Shown: positions 23,614 to 34,189 of the stretch, piece after piece | Layout of the letters: each line of letters starts with the position of its first letter | Position numbering within the stretch: position 1 is the stretch's first letter | From: Planctomycetota bacterium | GTDB lineage: Bacteria; Planctomycetota; UBA1135; UBA2386 | Direction: 5' to 3' | NCBI GenBank assembly: GCA_020848735.1 | Contig: JADLHO010000053.1 | Coordinates: 1-49,661, forward strand | Length of the DNA: 49,661 bases | Made by a program: the position numbers and the translations under genes | Notes under the pieces: model-generated | What the model was told of the DNA's origin: nothing | Seen by the model: the letters and a program-made list of their open reading frames with translations, nothing else | Database searches by the model: none

Positions 23614-24885
23614 TCACTTGCCTTGCCGCGCGACGGCCTTGGGCCGGCTGCGCACCCATTTGGCCCAGGCGGCGTCGAGGTCCGCGAGGGACTCGAAGCC
23701 GAAGGCCTCCTGGATCGCCCGGTCCTGTTGGGACAGGACCATGTTCCAATCCCGCGTGCCGTAGTCGGGCCAGAGCGGCGCCTTCATGCGGTGCAGGAAG
23801 CGGGCGAGCGCGACGTCGCCCTTGCTCATCAGGAATTCCATGCGCGACCACGCGAGCACGTAATCGTGGAAGCGGTAATCCGCGTAATCACGCCAGCCGC
23901 CCAGCTCGGCGATCGAGCGCGCGCCATCGTGCTCGACCAGGCTGCGCGCACGCGCCTCCCAATCGACGTCGAGGCGGCCGTCGGCACGGCGGTCGGGGGG
24001 GCGATCGAAGCTCGGGTAGCGCGCGTCGATGCGCCGCGCGATCGCCTGGGCGAGACCGGTCTTGAACCAGGCCGGGGTCTCGAAGAGATAGCCGCGATAG
24101 CCGTCGCAGAGGTTGTGGATCAGGCTGTAGGCGAGATGGCAATGCAGCGCGGTGTCGTCGCCGAGATTGCCCTCGAAATCGAGCGCGGTGAGGAAGGCGA
24201 GCGGCATGCCGACGCCGAAGTCGTGGCGCCGCGGCCAGCGGACGTCGTCGGTCCCGAGGTATTCGCTCGCATAGCGCCGGAGATCGGTGGACTCGGTGAA
24301 GACGAGCACGACGTACTTCGCCGCCTGCCCGAGATGAGGTCCGAAGCCGAGCCAGTCGTCGTCCATCCGCAGGCTGCGCCGCTTCACCGGGAAGTCGCCG
24401 TCGTGGTAGCCGGTGAGGCGCCGGAACTCCGCATAGGTCTGTTCGCAGCGCTGCGCGAAGAGGTGCGCGCGGAGCCAGGGGTCGAGCACGCGCGGCGGCT
24501 CGCCGACTCCCGGCAATCGCTCGGCGAGCTGGCGGAACTCTCCGGCGAGCTTCTCGCGCAGGCGCCGCTCCGCTCCCGCGAGGTCGAGCGGCGGCAGGTC
24601 GAAACCGAGCCGGAAGTGGGCGGTCTCGATCCAGTGCATCTTGCCCCCCCCGATCAGGGCATCGACCTCGGCCGTGCCGTGACGACTCGTGATCGCGAAC
24701 GGCCCCGTCCCCACGTAGCCCGCACGCTCCAAGGCCGTCGCCACCCCCTTCGTGTATGGATCGACGTTGCGCGGGTCGACCGGCGTTCCTCCCTTGGCCT
24801 CCTCGACGCGCGAGAGCTGCTGTGCGGCAGCGCTCGTCGCGAGGATCAAGGAGGTCCACAGGGACACGGCGATGGACAGTTTCAT
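23614..24885 (-). CDS. Exported protein, degenerate metallopeptidase-like, paralogue of the 18655-19911 gene
   Basis: The 423-residue product has a signal peptide (MKLSIAVSLWTSLILATSAAAQ) and the same domain as the 18655-19911 gene, at similar residue positions. The putative metal-site helix reads HLAYSLIHNLCDGYRGYL, followed by PAWFKTGLAQAIARRIDARY. The W-x-x-x-G-L-A segment is gluzincin-like, but HExxH is missing, as in the paralogue. Its tail is slightly longer and basic (KWVRSRPKAVARQGK). ATG 24885 is chosen for the signal peptide. The gene is 46 bp behind the Gly-rich protein gene on the same strand, so it could be its upstream operon partner. Confidence 0.75.
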   Translation of the reverse strand: MKLSIAVSLWTSLILATSAAAQQLSRVEEAKGGTPVDPRNVDPYTKGVATALERAGYVGTGPFAITSRHGTAEVDALIGGGKMHWIETAHFRLGFDLPPLDLAGAERRLREKLAGEFRQLAERLPGVGEPPRVLDPWLRAHLFAQRCEQTYAEFRRLTGYHDGDFPVKRRSLRMDDDWLGFGPHLGQAAKYVVLVFTESTDLRRYASEYLGTDDVRWPRRHDFGVGMPLAFLTALDFEGNLGDDTALHCHLAYSLIHNLCDGYRGYLFETPAWFKTGLAQAIARRIDARYPSFDRPPDRRADGRLDVDWEARARSLVEHDGARSIAELGGWRDYADYRFHDYVLAWSRMEFLMSKGDVALARFLHRMKAPLWPDYGTRDWNMVLSQQDRAIQEAFGFESLADLDAAWAKWVRSRPKAVARQGK

Positions 24886-26441
<1,556 letters not shown>

Positions 26442-26509
26442 GAGCGACGGCGTCCGCGGGCCTGCCGCGCGGCGGCGAGCGCGCCCTTCCGACTTGGCAT
26501 TCCGCGCGT

Positions 26510-26515
26510 TATGGT
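26510..26515 (+). promoter_or_regulatory. -10-like TATGGT box 9 nt before the FtsB-like gene
   Basis: TATGGT is followed by nine bases and the ATG at 26525, so the small gene may be transcribed separately from eno. Confidence 0.35.
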
Positions 26516-26524
26516 CCGCGCCCG

Positions 26525-26911
26525 ATGGCTCACCGAGCGAGCGGGCGTCGCGCGGAGGGGGCCGACCCCTTCCCGTGGGTCGTGTGCCTCGTCAGCATCG
26601 CCGTCGGACTGACGATCTGGTTCCGCAGCACCACGCCCTCGCTGGCGGAGAGCGCGGAACTCGATCGCATCGAGCAACGCCTGCGCGGCGAGCTCGAGTC
26701 GAGCGAGGCCGCCACGCACGAACTCGGCGCGCGGCGCGCGCGCCTGCAGAACGACCCGGAGACGGTGCTCGTCGAACTCGACCGGCACGGCATCGATCCC
26801 GCGAGCCTGCCGCCGCCGCGCGAGCAAGCCGGCGCGGAAGCCCCCAGCGCCAACTCCCCCAGCGCCGACCGCGGCGCGACCGGACCCCGAGCGGAAACGC
26901 CCCGCCGGTGA
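26525..26911 (+). CDS. FtsB/DivIC-like small membrane coiled-coil protein
   Basis: The 128-residue protein has one membrane segment (about 17-33, FPWVVCLVSIAVGLTIWF) after a short basic cytosolic tail. A charged helical region follows (about 45-85: ELDRIEQRLRGELESSE, LGARRARLQNDPETV), then a Pro/Ala-rich end. The layout, and the 'R-x-x-L-x-x-D-P-x-x-V' segment, match FtsB/DivIC septum proteins. Lying directly after eno is also the well-known position of ftsB in many bacteria. Known planctomycetes lack FtsZ, so its partner here is unclear. Because the family is short and poorly conserved, this remains a probable call. Confidence 0.6.
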   Translation: MAHRASGRRAEGADPFPWVVCLVSIAVGLTIWFRSTTPSLAESAELDRIEQRLRGELESSEAATHELGARRARLQNDPETVLVELDRHGIDPASLPPPREQAGAEAPSANSPSADRGATGPRAETPRR

Positions 26912-27047
26912 GGCGCTGCGCCCTTCCGGCGGCCGCGCGCCCGTGTCCCGCCCGGGAAGATCGGCGCCGCGCCGGCGTCTCGATGGGCCGCCGATGCCGC
27001 CCCGACACTTGCGACGAACGTCGCACGTCGTGGCCCGGGATCCGAGC

Positions 27048-27053
27048 TAGACT
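27048..27053 (+). promoter_or_regulatory. -10-like TAGACT box for the MoxR operon
   Basis: TAGACT is followed by CCGCCC as at other starts in the window. It lies 117 nt before the moxR ATG in a 259-bp gap that otherwise holds no gene. Confidence 0.35.
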
Positions 27054-27117
27054 CCGCCCGCCGCAGCGGCATCGCGCAGCCCAACGTCGTGCGCCGTAGG
27101 TGCTCTGGCACCCGCGT

Positions 27118-27143
27118 CGCCCCCACCCGTCGCCCCCACCCGT
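27118..27143 (+). repeat. 13-bp tandem repeat in the moxR leader
   Basis: CGCCCCCACCCGT occurs twice in a row (27118-27130, 27131-27143), followed by a diverged third copy. It ends 27 nt before the moxR ATG. Confidence 0.8.
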
Positions 27144-27170
27144 CGACCCCGACCCACCGCCGACATCGAC

Positions 27171-28241
<1,071 letters not shown>

Positions 28242-28276
28242 GACGGGTCCGGCTCCCGTGAACCCGACGCATCCCC

Positions 28277-28372
28277 CCCTGATCCAGGGACTCTGATCGA
28301 GCGACTCTGATCCAGAGACTCTGATCCAGAGGCTCTGACCCAGGGACACTGACCCAGGGACACTGACCCAAA
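28277..28372 (+). repeat. 14-bp tandem repeats with self-complementary units
   Basis: Seven consecutive units, the last partial, start at 28279, 28293, 28307, 28321, 28335, 28349 and 28363. The first is CTGATCCAGGGACT. With two flanking bases, unit 1 forms CCCTG-ATC-CAGGG (28277-28289), and units 3 and 4 each form CTCTG-ATC-CAGAG (28305-28317, 28319-28331). They fill the gap between moxR and the DUF58 gene. They could attenuate transcription, protect mRNA, or simply be a slippage tract. Confidence 0.9.
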
Positions 28373-28433
28373 GCGGTCGCGCGCCGCGCCGGCGCCGCGC
28401 TCCGCAGCACACGCCGGACGCAGTCCTCGAGCG

Positions 28434-29345
28434 ATGGCCCAAGAGACCAAGAACTACCTCGATCCGAAGATCCTCGCGAAGGTCGAACGACTCGAGGTCC
28501 GCGCGCGCCTCGTCGTCGAGGGCTTCATCTCCGGGATGCACAAGTCGCCCTACAAGGGCTTCTCGGTCGAATTCGCGCAGCACCGCGAATACGTGCCCGG
28601 CGACGACGTGCGCTTCGTCGACTGGAAGATCTGGGGCAAGTCCGACCGCTTCTACATCAAGGAGTTCGAGGAGGAGACGAACCTCCGCGCCTGGCTCTTC
28701 GTCGACCAGAGCGAGTCGATGGCCTACGCCCACGACGGCGGGATGAGCAAGTTCGACTACGCGGCGACCGGCGCGGCCTCGCTCGCCTTCCTCCTGCAGC
28801 AGCAGGCGGACGCCGTCGGCCTCTCGCTCTTCGACGACAAGGTCGTGCGGCAGGTGCCCGCCTCGAACACGCGCAACGGGCTCGGCAACCTCATGCAGTC
28901 GCTGCAGGACGCGAAGCCGACCCAGAAGTCGAAGATCGGCAGCGTGCTGACCGAGCTCGCGAGCTCGCTGCGCAAGCGCGGCGTGATCGCCGTGTTCAGC
29001 GACCTCTTCGACGACGCCGACGAGGTCCTCAAGGGCATCCGTGCGCTCGGCCAGCGCGGCCACGACGTCATCGTCTTCCACGTCTTCGACAAGGACGAGC
29101 TCGAGTTCCCCTTCGAGCGCATGACGCTCTTCGAAGGCCTCGAGCAGATGCCCGAGCTGCTCGCGGATCCGCGTGGCCTGCGCGATGCCTACCTCGCGGA
29201 GGTGCGCGGCTTCCAGGACAAGATCCGCCGCGGCTGCCTCGCGCAGCGCGCGGACTACGTCGAACTGAGCAACGGCCAGACGCTCGACGTCGTGCTCTCC
29301 TCGTACCTGAGTGCGCGCATGGCCCGCAGCAAGCGAGCCCGCTGA
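28434..29345 (+). CDS. DUF58 / VWA-like protein
   Basis: The 303-residue cytosolic or membrane-associated protein carries the DUF58 hallmark YVPGDDVRFVDWKIWGKSD (about 51-69), then YIKEFEEET. A VWA-like region begins at FVDQSESMAY with a DxSxS metal site, continues through a central VIAVFSDLFDD, and ends in VELSNGQTLD. DUF58 proteins regularly follow MoxR ATPases and are taken as their direct partners. There is no signal peptide or clear membrane helix, unlike many DUF58 proteins that start with two helices. The BatA-like gene follows after 15 bp. Confidence 0.93.
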   Translation: MAQETKNYLDPKILAKVERLEVRARLVVEGFISGMHKSPYKGFSVEFAQHREYVPGDDVRFVDWKIWGKSDRFYIKEFEEETNLRAWLFVDQSESMAYAHDGGMSKFDYAATGAASLAFLLQQQADAVGLSLFDDKVVRQVPASNTRNGLGNLMQSLQDAKPTQKSKIGSVLTELASSLRKRGVIAVFSDLFDDADEVLKGIRALGQRGHDVIVFHVFDKDELEFPFERMTLFEGLEQMPELLADPRGLRDAYLAEVRGFQDKIRRGCLAQRADYVELSNGQTLDVVLSSYLSARMARSKRAR

Positions 29346-29360
29346 CCCGAATCCGAGCCC

Positions 29361-31709
29361 GTGTTCGACTTCCTCAATCCGGGTCTGCTGTTCGGCGCCG
29401 CGCTCCTCGCGGTCCCGCTCGTCATCCATCTGCTCAACCGCCAACGCTTCCGTCGGCGGCCCTGGGCCGCGATGGAGTTCCTGCTGGCGGCCTACAAGAA
29501 GCAGCGGCGCCGGCTCCGGCGCGAGAACCTGCTGCTCCTGCTGCTGCGCTGCCTCATCCCGGTGGTGCTCGCGCTGGCGATCGCGAGGCCGTTGCTCCGC
29601 GACGACCGCCTGGTCGGCGCGCTCGGCAGCGGCAGCGCGCATCACGTGTTCGTGATCGACGCGACCGGCAGCACCGGCCTCGAGCTCCGCGGGGCGACGA
29701 CGCCCTTCGAGCGCGCCAAGGCGCTGGCCTTCGCCTTGCTCGACCGCATCGCCTCGCGCGAGGCGGCGCCGCGCATCACGGTCGTCGTGCAGGGTCTGCG
29801 CGCGACCGTGCCGATCCGCGAGGACGGTGACCCCCAGCGCACGAAGGCGCGCCTCGCCGCGCTCGAGCCGCCCGTCGACGGCGGCGGCGATCTCCGCGAG
29901 GCCCTGCTCGCGGTCGCGCGCATCACCGACGAGGCCGCGGACCCGTCGCTGCGCGTGCATCTCTTCACCGACCTGCAGGTGCGCGCCTTCGGCGCCGATC
30001 TCGAGCCGCCCGCGCCGGAGGCGGGCGCCGGTCAGGGCGCTCCGCGACCCGAGGAGTTCCGCGACTCCATCGCCGAGATCCTGAAGCGCATCCGCGAGCA
30101 CGCCGAGGTCAACCTCTTCGACGTCCGTGGCGTCGACGGCGGCACCGAGGAGAACCTGCAGATCGCCGATCTCCGCCTCGGCACGACGCACGCGATCCGC
30201 CGCGTGCCCCTGCCCGTCGTCGCGACGGTCCGCAACCGCAGCGACCAGAAGCGCACGGTGCAGGTCACGCTCGAGATCGACGGCACGCAGCCGACGCGCA
30301 AGTCGCTCGACGTCGAGGCGGGCGGCGAGGGCGAGCTCGAGTTCGAGGTCAGCTTCCCCGAGGCGGGTTCGCGCCGCCTGCGCGCCTCCCTCGAGTCGGA
30401 CGGCTTCGCGATGGACGACCAGCGCTTCCTCGCCGTGCCGGTGAGGGATCGCATCAGCGTGCTCGTCGTCGAGGGCAGCACCGAGACCGACCCGAGCCTG
30501 CGCACCTCGACGCTGCTGCTCGAGGTCCTCGACCCGACCGAAGGCCAGGGCAGCGCAGACCTCACGCCGTTCGCGCCGACCGTCGTCGACACGGTCGCGC
30601 TCCTCACCGGCCGCGCGAAGCCCGGCGATCACGACCTCGTCGTGCTCGCGGACGTCGACCGGCTCAATCCGCTCGCCGGCGAGGCGCTGACCGAAGCGGT
30701 GCGCGCCGGCACCGGCCTGCTCGTGATGTTCGGCCGCCACACCGACCCCGACAGCTACGTCGTGCACCTCGAGCGCGGCGGGCGCGGGCCGATGCCGATG
30801 GTCATCACGAGCGCGCGCGGCACGACCCCGCGGAGCGATCGCTGGTTCGGGAGCTCGATCGCCGCGCCCGACCATCCGGTGCTGCGCGAGTTCCGCGAGG
30901 ACGCCTACGTGCAGTTGCTCGAGAGCGTCCCCGTGTGGCGCTACTTCGGGGCGGAGGCACCCTTCGCCGGCGAACCGGTGCCGGCGGAACCCGCGGTCGC
31001 GGAAGCGACGCCGCCGCTCGAGACCGCACGCAGCACCGGCGAGGTCCTGCTGACGGTCCGCGATCCCACGCAGTCCCCGCTCGCGATCGCCGCGCGCTTC
31101 GGCGCGGGACGCGCGCTCTTCCTGACGAGTCCCATCTCCCGCGATCCCGAGCGCTGGAACCGCTTCGACAGCCCCGTCGGCGGTCTCGCGTTCCTGCTGC
31201 TCTGGCCGATGGCCGAGTGGCTCACGGCGCCGGCGATGGAGAACCGCAACGTGGTCGCGGGCGAGACGCTCACCGCGTCGCTGCGCACGCGTCCGCGCGA
31301 TCTCTCGGTGCTGATGCCGGAGCGCGCCGGCGTCGCCAAGCTGCCGATCGGCGACGAGCCCGCCCCCCTGCCGGGTGGCCGCTACGCGCTGCCGCCCTTC
31401 CGCCGCACGGAGTACTCCGGCTTCTACGAGTTCGAGATGCTGCTCGGGGAGGACGAGGCCGGCGCGCGGCACACGGAGCTCTTCGCGGTGCAGCCCGACG
31501 TCGCGGAAGGCGAGCTCGCCTACCTCTCGCACGCCCGCGCGAAGGAGCGGCTCGGCTTCACGGCGGTCCTCACCGAACTGCCGGTGCTCGCCGACGCGTC
31601 GGTCGACTCCGGCGTGCGTGAGCTCGGACCCTGGCTGCTCTGGCTGACCCTGCTCGTCCTCGTCGGCGAGGCCGCGCTCGCCCGCTTCATCGCCCGGAGG
31701 CGCACGTGA
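29361..31709 (+). CDS. BatA-like membrane protein with VWA domain
   Basis: The 782-residue protein starts at GTG 29361. The N-terminal BatA (aerotolerance) module is clear: FDFLNPGLLFGAALLAVPLV, IHLLNRQRFRRRPWAAMEFL, then a second helix LLLLLLRCLIPVVLALAIA. A VWA fold begins at VFVIDATGSTG, where the usual DxSxS reads DATGST, so metal binding may be weakened. A beta-rich region (TVQVTLEIDGTQPTR) and an amidotransferase-like region (ISVLVVEGSTETDPS) follow. A final helix LGPWLLWLTLLVLVGEAALARF anchors the C-terminus. It is probably the periplasm-facing partner of the MoxR ATPase. It overlaps the next gene by 4 bp (GTGA). Confidence 0.9.
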   Translation: MFDFLNPGLLFGAALLAVPLVIHLLNRQRFRRRPWAAMEFLLAAYKKQRRRLRRENLLLLLLRCLIPVVLALAIARPLLRDDRLVGALGSGSAHHVFVIDATGSTGLELRGATTPFERAKALAFALLDRIASREAAPRITVVVQGLRATVPIREDGDPQRTKARLAALEPPVDGGGDLREALLAVARITDEAADPSLRVHLFTDLQVRAFGADLEPPAPEAGAGQGAPRPEEFRDSIAEILKRIREHAEVNLFDVRGVDGGTEENLQIADLRLGTTHAIRRVPLPVVATVRNRSDQKRTVQVTLEIDGTQPTRKSLDVEAGGEGELEFEVSFPEAGSRRLRASLESDGFAMDDQRFLAVPVRDRISVLVVEGSTETDPSLRTSTLLLEVLDPTEGQGSADLTPFAPTVVDTVALLTGRAKPGDHDLVVLADVDRLNPLAGEALTEAVRAGTGLLVMFGRHTDPDSYVVHLERGGRGPMPMVITSARGTTPRSDRWFGSSIAAPDHPVLREFREDAYVQLLESVPVWRYFGAEAPFAGEPVPAEPAVAEATPPLETARSTGEVLLTVRDPTQSPLAIAARFGAGRALFLTSPISRDPERWNRFDSPVGGLAFLLLWPMAEWLTAPAMENRNVVAGETLTASLRTRPRDLSVLMPERAGVAKLPIGDEPAPLPGGRYALPPFRRTEYSGFYEFEMLLGEDEAGARHTELFAVQPDVAEGELAYLSHARAKERLGFTAVLTELPVLADASVDSGVRELGPWLLWLTLLVLVGEAALARFIARRRT

Positions 31710-34114
31710 TCGGATTCGCGAAGCTCACGCTCCTGGGCCACGCGTGGCAGGACCAGGCGGCGCCCGCCGCGGCCGCGATGCAGAGCGAGGAGACCTTCCG
31801 TTTCCTCGCCCTGCCGCCGGCCTGGGTGCTCGGACTCGTCCTCGTCCCCGCGCTGATCGCGTTCGGCGTGTGGAGCTACGGCGGCCTCGCGCGGCTCGAG
31901 CGGCCGACGCGCATCGTCCTCAGCACGCTGCGCACGCTGGCGATCGCGTTCTGCGTGTTCCTCCTCATGCAGCCCGCCTTCGAGCGCGTGCGCTACACCG
32001 AGCTCAAGGGCCAGGTGCACGTGCTCATCGACGACAGCGCGAGCATGCAGCGCAAGGACAGCTACCCCGACGCCGACGAGGCGCAGGCGCTGCGCAACGC
32101 CGCGGGCGTGACCGACCTCGCGACGCACTCGCGCAGCGAACTCGTGCGGAAGGTGCTCGAGCGCGCCGCCGGTCCCCTCGACGAATTGCGCAAGGCCTAC
32201 GACGTCCGGCTCTTCCGCTTCGGCCGCAAGCCGCTGCCGATGCGCGAGCTCGGCGAGCTCAGCGCGGCCGGCCCGCGCACCTGGCTCGGCGACGCCCTCG
32301 ATCTGCACCTGCCGACGGTCGGCGCGGCGAACGTCGACACGATCGTGCTGGTCTCGGACGGCCGCAACAACGCCGGTCTGGACCCGCTCGAAGCGGCGCA
32401 GAAGTACCGCCTCAACGACACCTCGATCATCACCGTGGGCGTGGGCGACCCCAACCCGCCGCGCAACGTGCGCCTGATCGGCCCGCCGGGCCCGAAGGAC
32501 GCGCTGCTCGGCGAGGAGGTCGTCTTCGAGTGCGTGCTCGACGCCGAACGCCTCGCGGGCCGCGCGATCACGGTCGCCCTCGAGGGCTCGCGCGATGGCG
32601 GTGCGTTCCGCGCGCTCGTCTCGGAGCGCGCGACCCTGATCGAGGACCACGTCCCGCTCGTCGTGCGCCTGCTGCACAAGTTCGACGAGGCGGGCGATTG
32701 GACGCTGCGCTTCTCCGCCGTGCCCTTCCCCGAGGAGACGAGCACCGACGACAACGAGGCGGTGCGCTTCCTCCGCGTCGACGACCGCAAGCTGCGCGTG
32801 CTCTTCGTCGACGACGTCCCCCGCTGGGAATACCGCTACCTGAAGAACGCGCTGCTGCGCGTCGACACCGCGATCGTCGCCCAGTGCTTCCTCTGCGACG
32901 CGACGCGTTCCTTCGAGCAGGAGCACAGCGAGGAGCTGCCCCCGCTGCGCGAGATCCCGTCGACGAAGGCCGAGCTCGCGCAATACGACGTGATCCTGCT
33001 GGGCGACGTGCCCCCGGAACGGCTCGCTCCGACCGAGGAGGGCGTGCGCGCGTGGCTCGATCTGCTCGTGGAGTTCGTCGAGAACGGCGGTGGCGTCGGC
33101 TTCATCTGGGGCGAGCGCGCGATGCCGGAGCGGTACCGCGGCACGCCGCTCGTCGACCTGCTGCCGGTCGTGCTCGAGGAGCCGAACGACGCGCGGCCGA
33201 TCACGCGGCCCTTCGTCCCGGCGCTCGGCAACGCCGCGATGCCGCACGAGATCGTGCAGTTGAAGCGCGAGCCGGAGAACAACCGGCAGCTCTGGGAGCG
33301 CGGCTTCGAACCGCTGGAGATCTACTACCCGGTGCAGCAGAGCAAGGCAGGCGCCCGCGTGCTGCTCGAGCACCCGAGCGACGAGAACCGCTATGGCCGC
33401 CGCGTGCTCGCCGCGACGGCGCCCTTCCCGCGCGGACACAGCTTCTTCCTCGCGACCGACGAGACCTGGCGCTGGCGCAAGCCCTACGGCGAGAAGTACC
33501 ACGACCCGTTCTGGCGCAACCTGGTGCGCTTCCTCGCCAGCGGGCGGACCTCGCGCCGCGATGCCCGCTTCGTGATGTCGCTCGACAAGGCCACGATCGA
33601 CACGGGCGGGCAGGTCCAGGTCACGCTGCTCGCGCACGACGCGGAGATGCAGCCGCTGCTCACCGAGCAGCTCGCGATCTTCATGCGCCGCGAACGCGGC
33701 CCCCTCGAGCGCAAGCTGCTCCGGCCGACCAGCCTCGAGCCCGGCACCTACGAGGGCCGTTTCACGCTGGATCAGCCCGGGAGCTACAGCTTCCTCGTGC
33801 TCGACGGGGACCGCGAGAACGGCGAGGCGCTGGCGCGTCAGGACCTGCTCGTGAAGATCCCGGATCGCGAGCTCGCGGACTCGAGCCAGGATCGCGCCCA
33901 GCTCGAGGCGATCGCCCGGCAGAGCAAGGACGGCCGCTACGTGTTCCTTGCCGACGCCGCGGAGCTGGCCCAAGACCTCGCGCGGCGACGACCGGTCTCG
34001 ACCGAGGTCGATCGCTCGACGCGGCCGATCTGGGACTCCACCTGGAGCCTTCTCGTCCTGCTCGGCGTCCTGAGCGTCGAGTGGTTGCTCAGGAAGCGCG
34101 CGCGACTCGTGTGA
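31706..34114 (+). CDS. Membrane VWA protein with glutamine-amidotransferase-like domain
   Basis: The 802-residue protein starts at GTG inside the previous stop. Two N-terminal membrane segments (PPAWVLGLVLVPALIAFGVW and IVLSTLRTLAIAFCVFLLMQP) precede a VWA domain with a complete metal motif, LIDDSASMQ. A class-I amidotransferase-like region starts near LRVLFVDDVPRWEYRYLKN and includes YDVILLGDVPPERL and ENGGGVGFIWGERAMP. An Ig-like part and a C-terminal helix (WSLLVLLGVLSVEWLLRK) follow. No catalytic Cys/His pair is obvious, so the amidotransferase fold is probably structural. This arrangement recurs beside BatA-like proteins in planctomycete MoxR operons. Confidence 0.88.
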   Translation: MIGFAKLTLLGHAWQDQAAPAAAAMQSEETFRFLALPPAWVLGLVLVPALIAFGVWSYGGLARLERPTRIVLSTLRTLAIAFCVFLLMQPAFERVRYTELKGQVHVLIDDSASMQRKDSYPDADEAQALRNAAGVTDLATHSRSELVRKVLERAAGPLDELRKAYDVRLFRFGRKPLPMRELGELSAAGPRTWLGDALDLHLPTVGAANVDTIVLVSDGRNNAGLDPLEAAQKYRLNDTSIITVGVGDPNPPRNVRLIGPPGPKDALLGEEVVFECVLDAERLAGRAITVALEGSRDGGAFRALVSERATLIEDHVPLVVRLLHKFDEAGDWTLRFSAVPFPEETSTDDNEAVRFLRVDDRKLRVLFVDDVPRWEYRYLKNALLRVDTAIVAQCFLCDATRSFEQEHSEELPPLREIPSTKAELAQYDVILLGDVPPERLAPTEEGVRAWLDLLVEFVENGGGVGFIWGERAMPERYRGTPLVDLLPVVLEEPNDARPITRPFVPALGNAAMPHEIVQLKREPENNRQLWERGFEPLEIYYPVQQSKAGARVLLEHPSDENRYGRRVLAATAPFPRGHSFFLATDETWRWRKPYGEKYHDPFWRNLVRFLASGRTSRRDARFVMSLDKATIDTGGQVQVTLLAHDAEMQPLLTEQLAIFMRRERGPLERKLLRPTSLEPGTYEGRFTLDQPGSYSFLVLDGDRENGEALARQDLLVKIPDRELADSSQDRAQLEAIARQSKDGRYVFLADAAELAQDLARRRPVSTEVDRSTRPIWDSTWSLLVLLGVLSVEWLLRKRARLV

Positions 34115-34189
34115 CCGGGCCGAGCGACCTCTCCCACGCGGCCGCGGCCCGACGCTGAACGACGTGGGGCACGGCGACAGGAAACACCG

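Noticed and set aside
28277-28372. CRISPR array or mobile-element end
   Set aside because: The units are 14 bp, contiguous and diverging gradually, with no spacers, transposase or target-site duplication.
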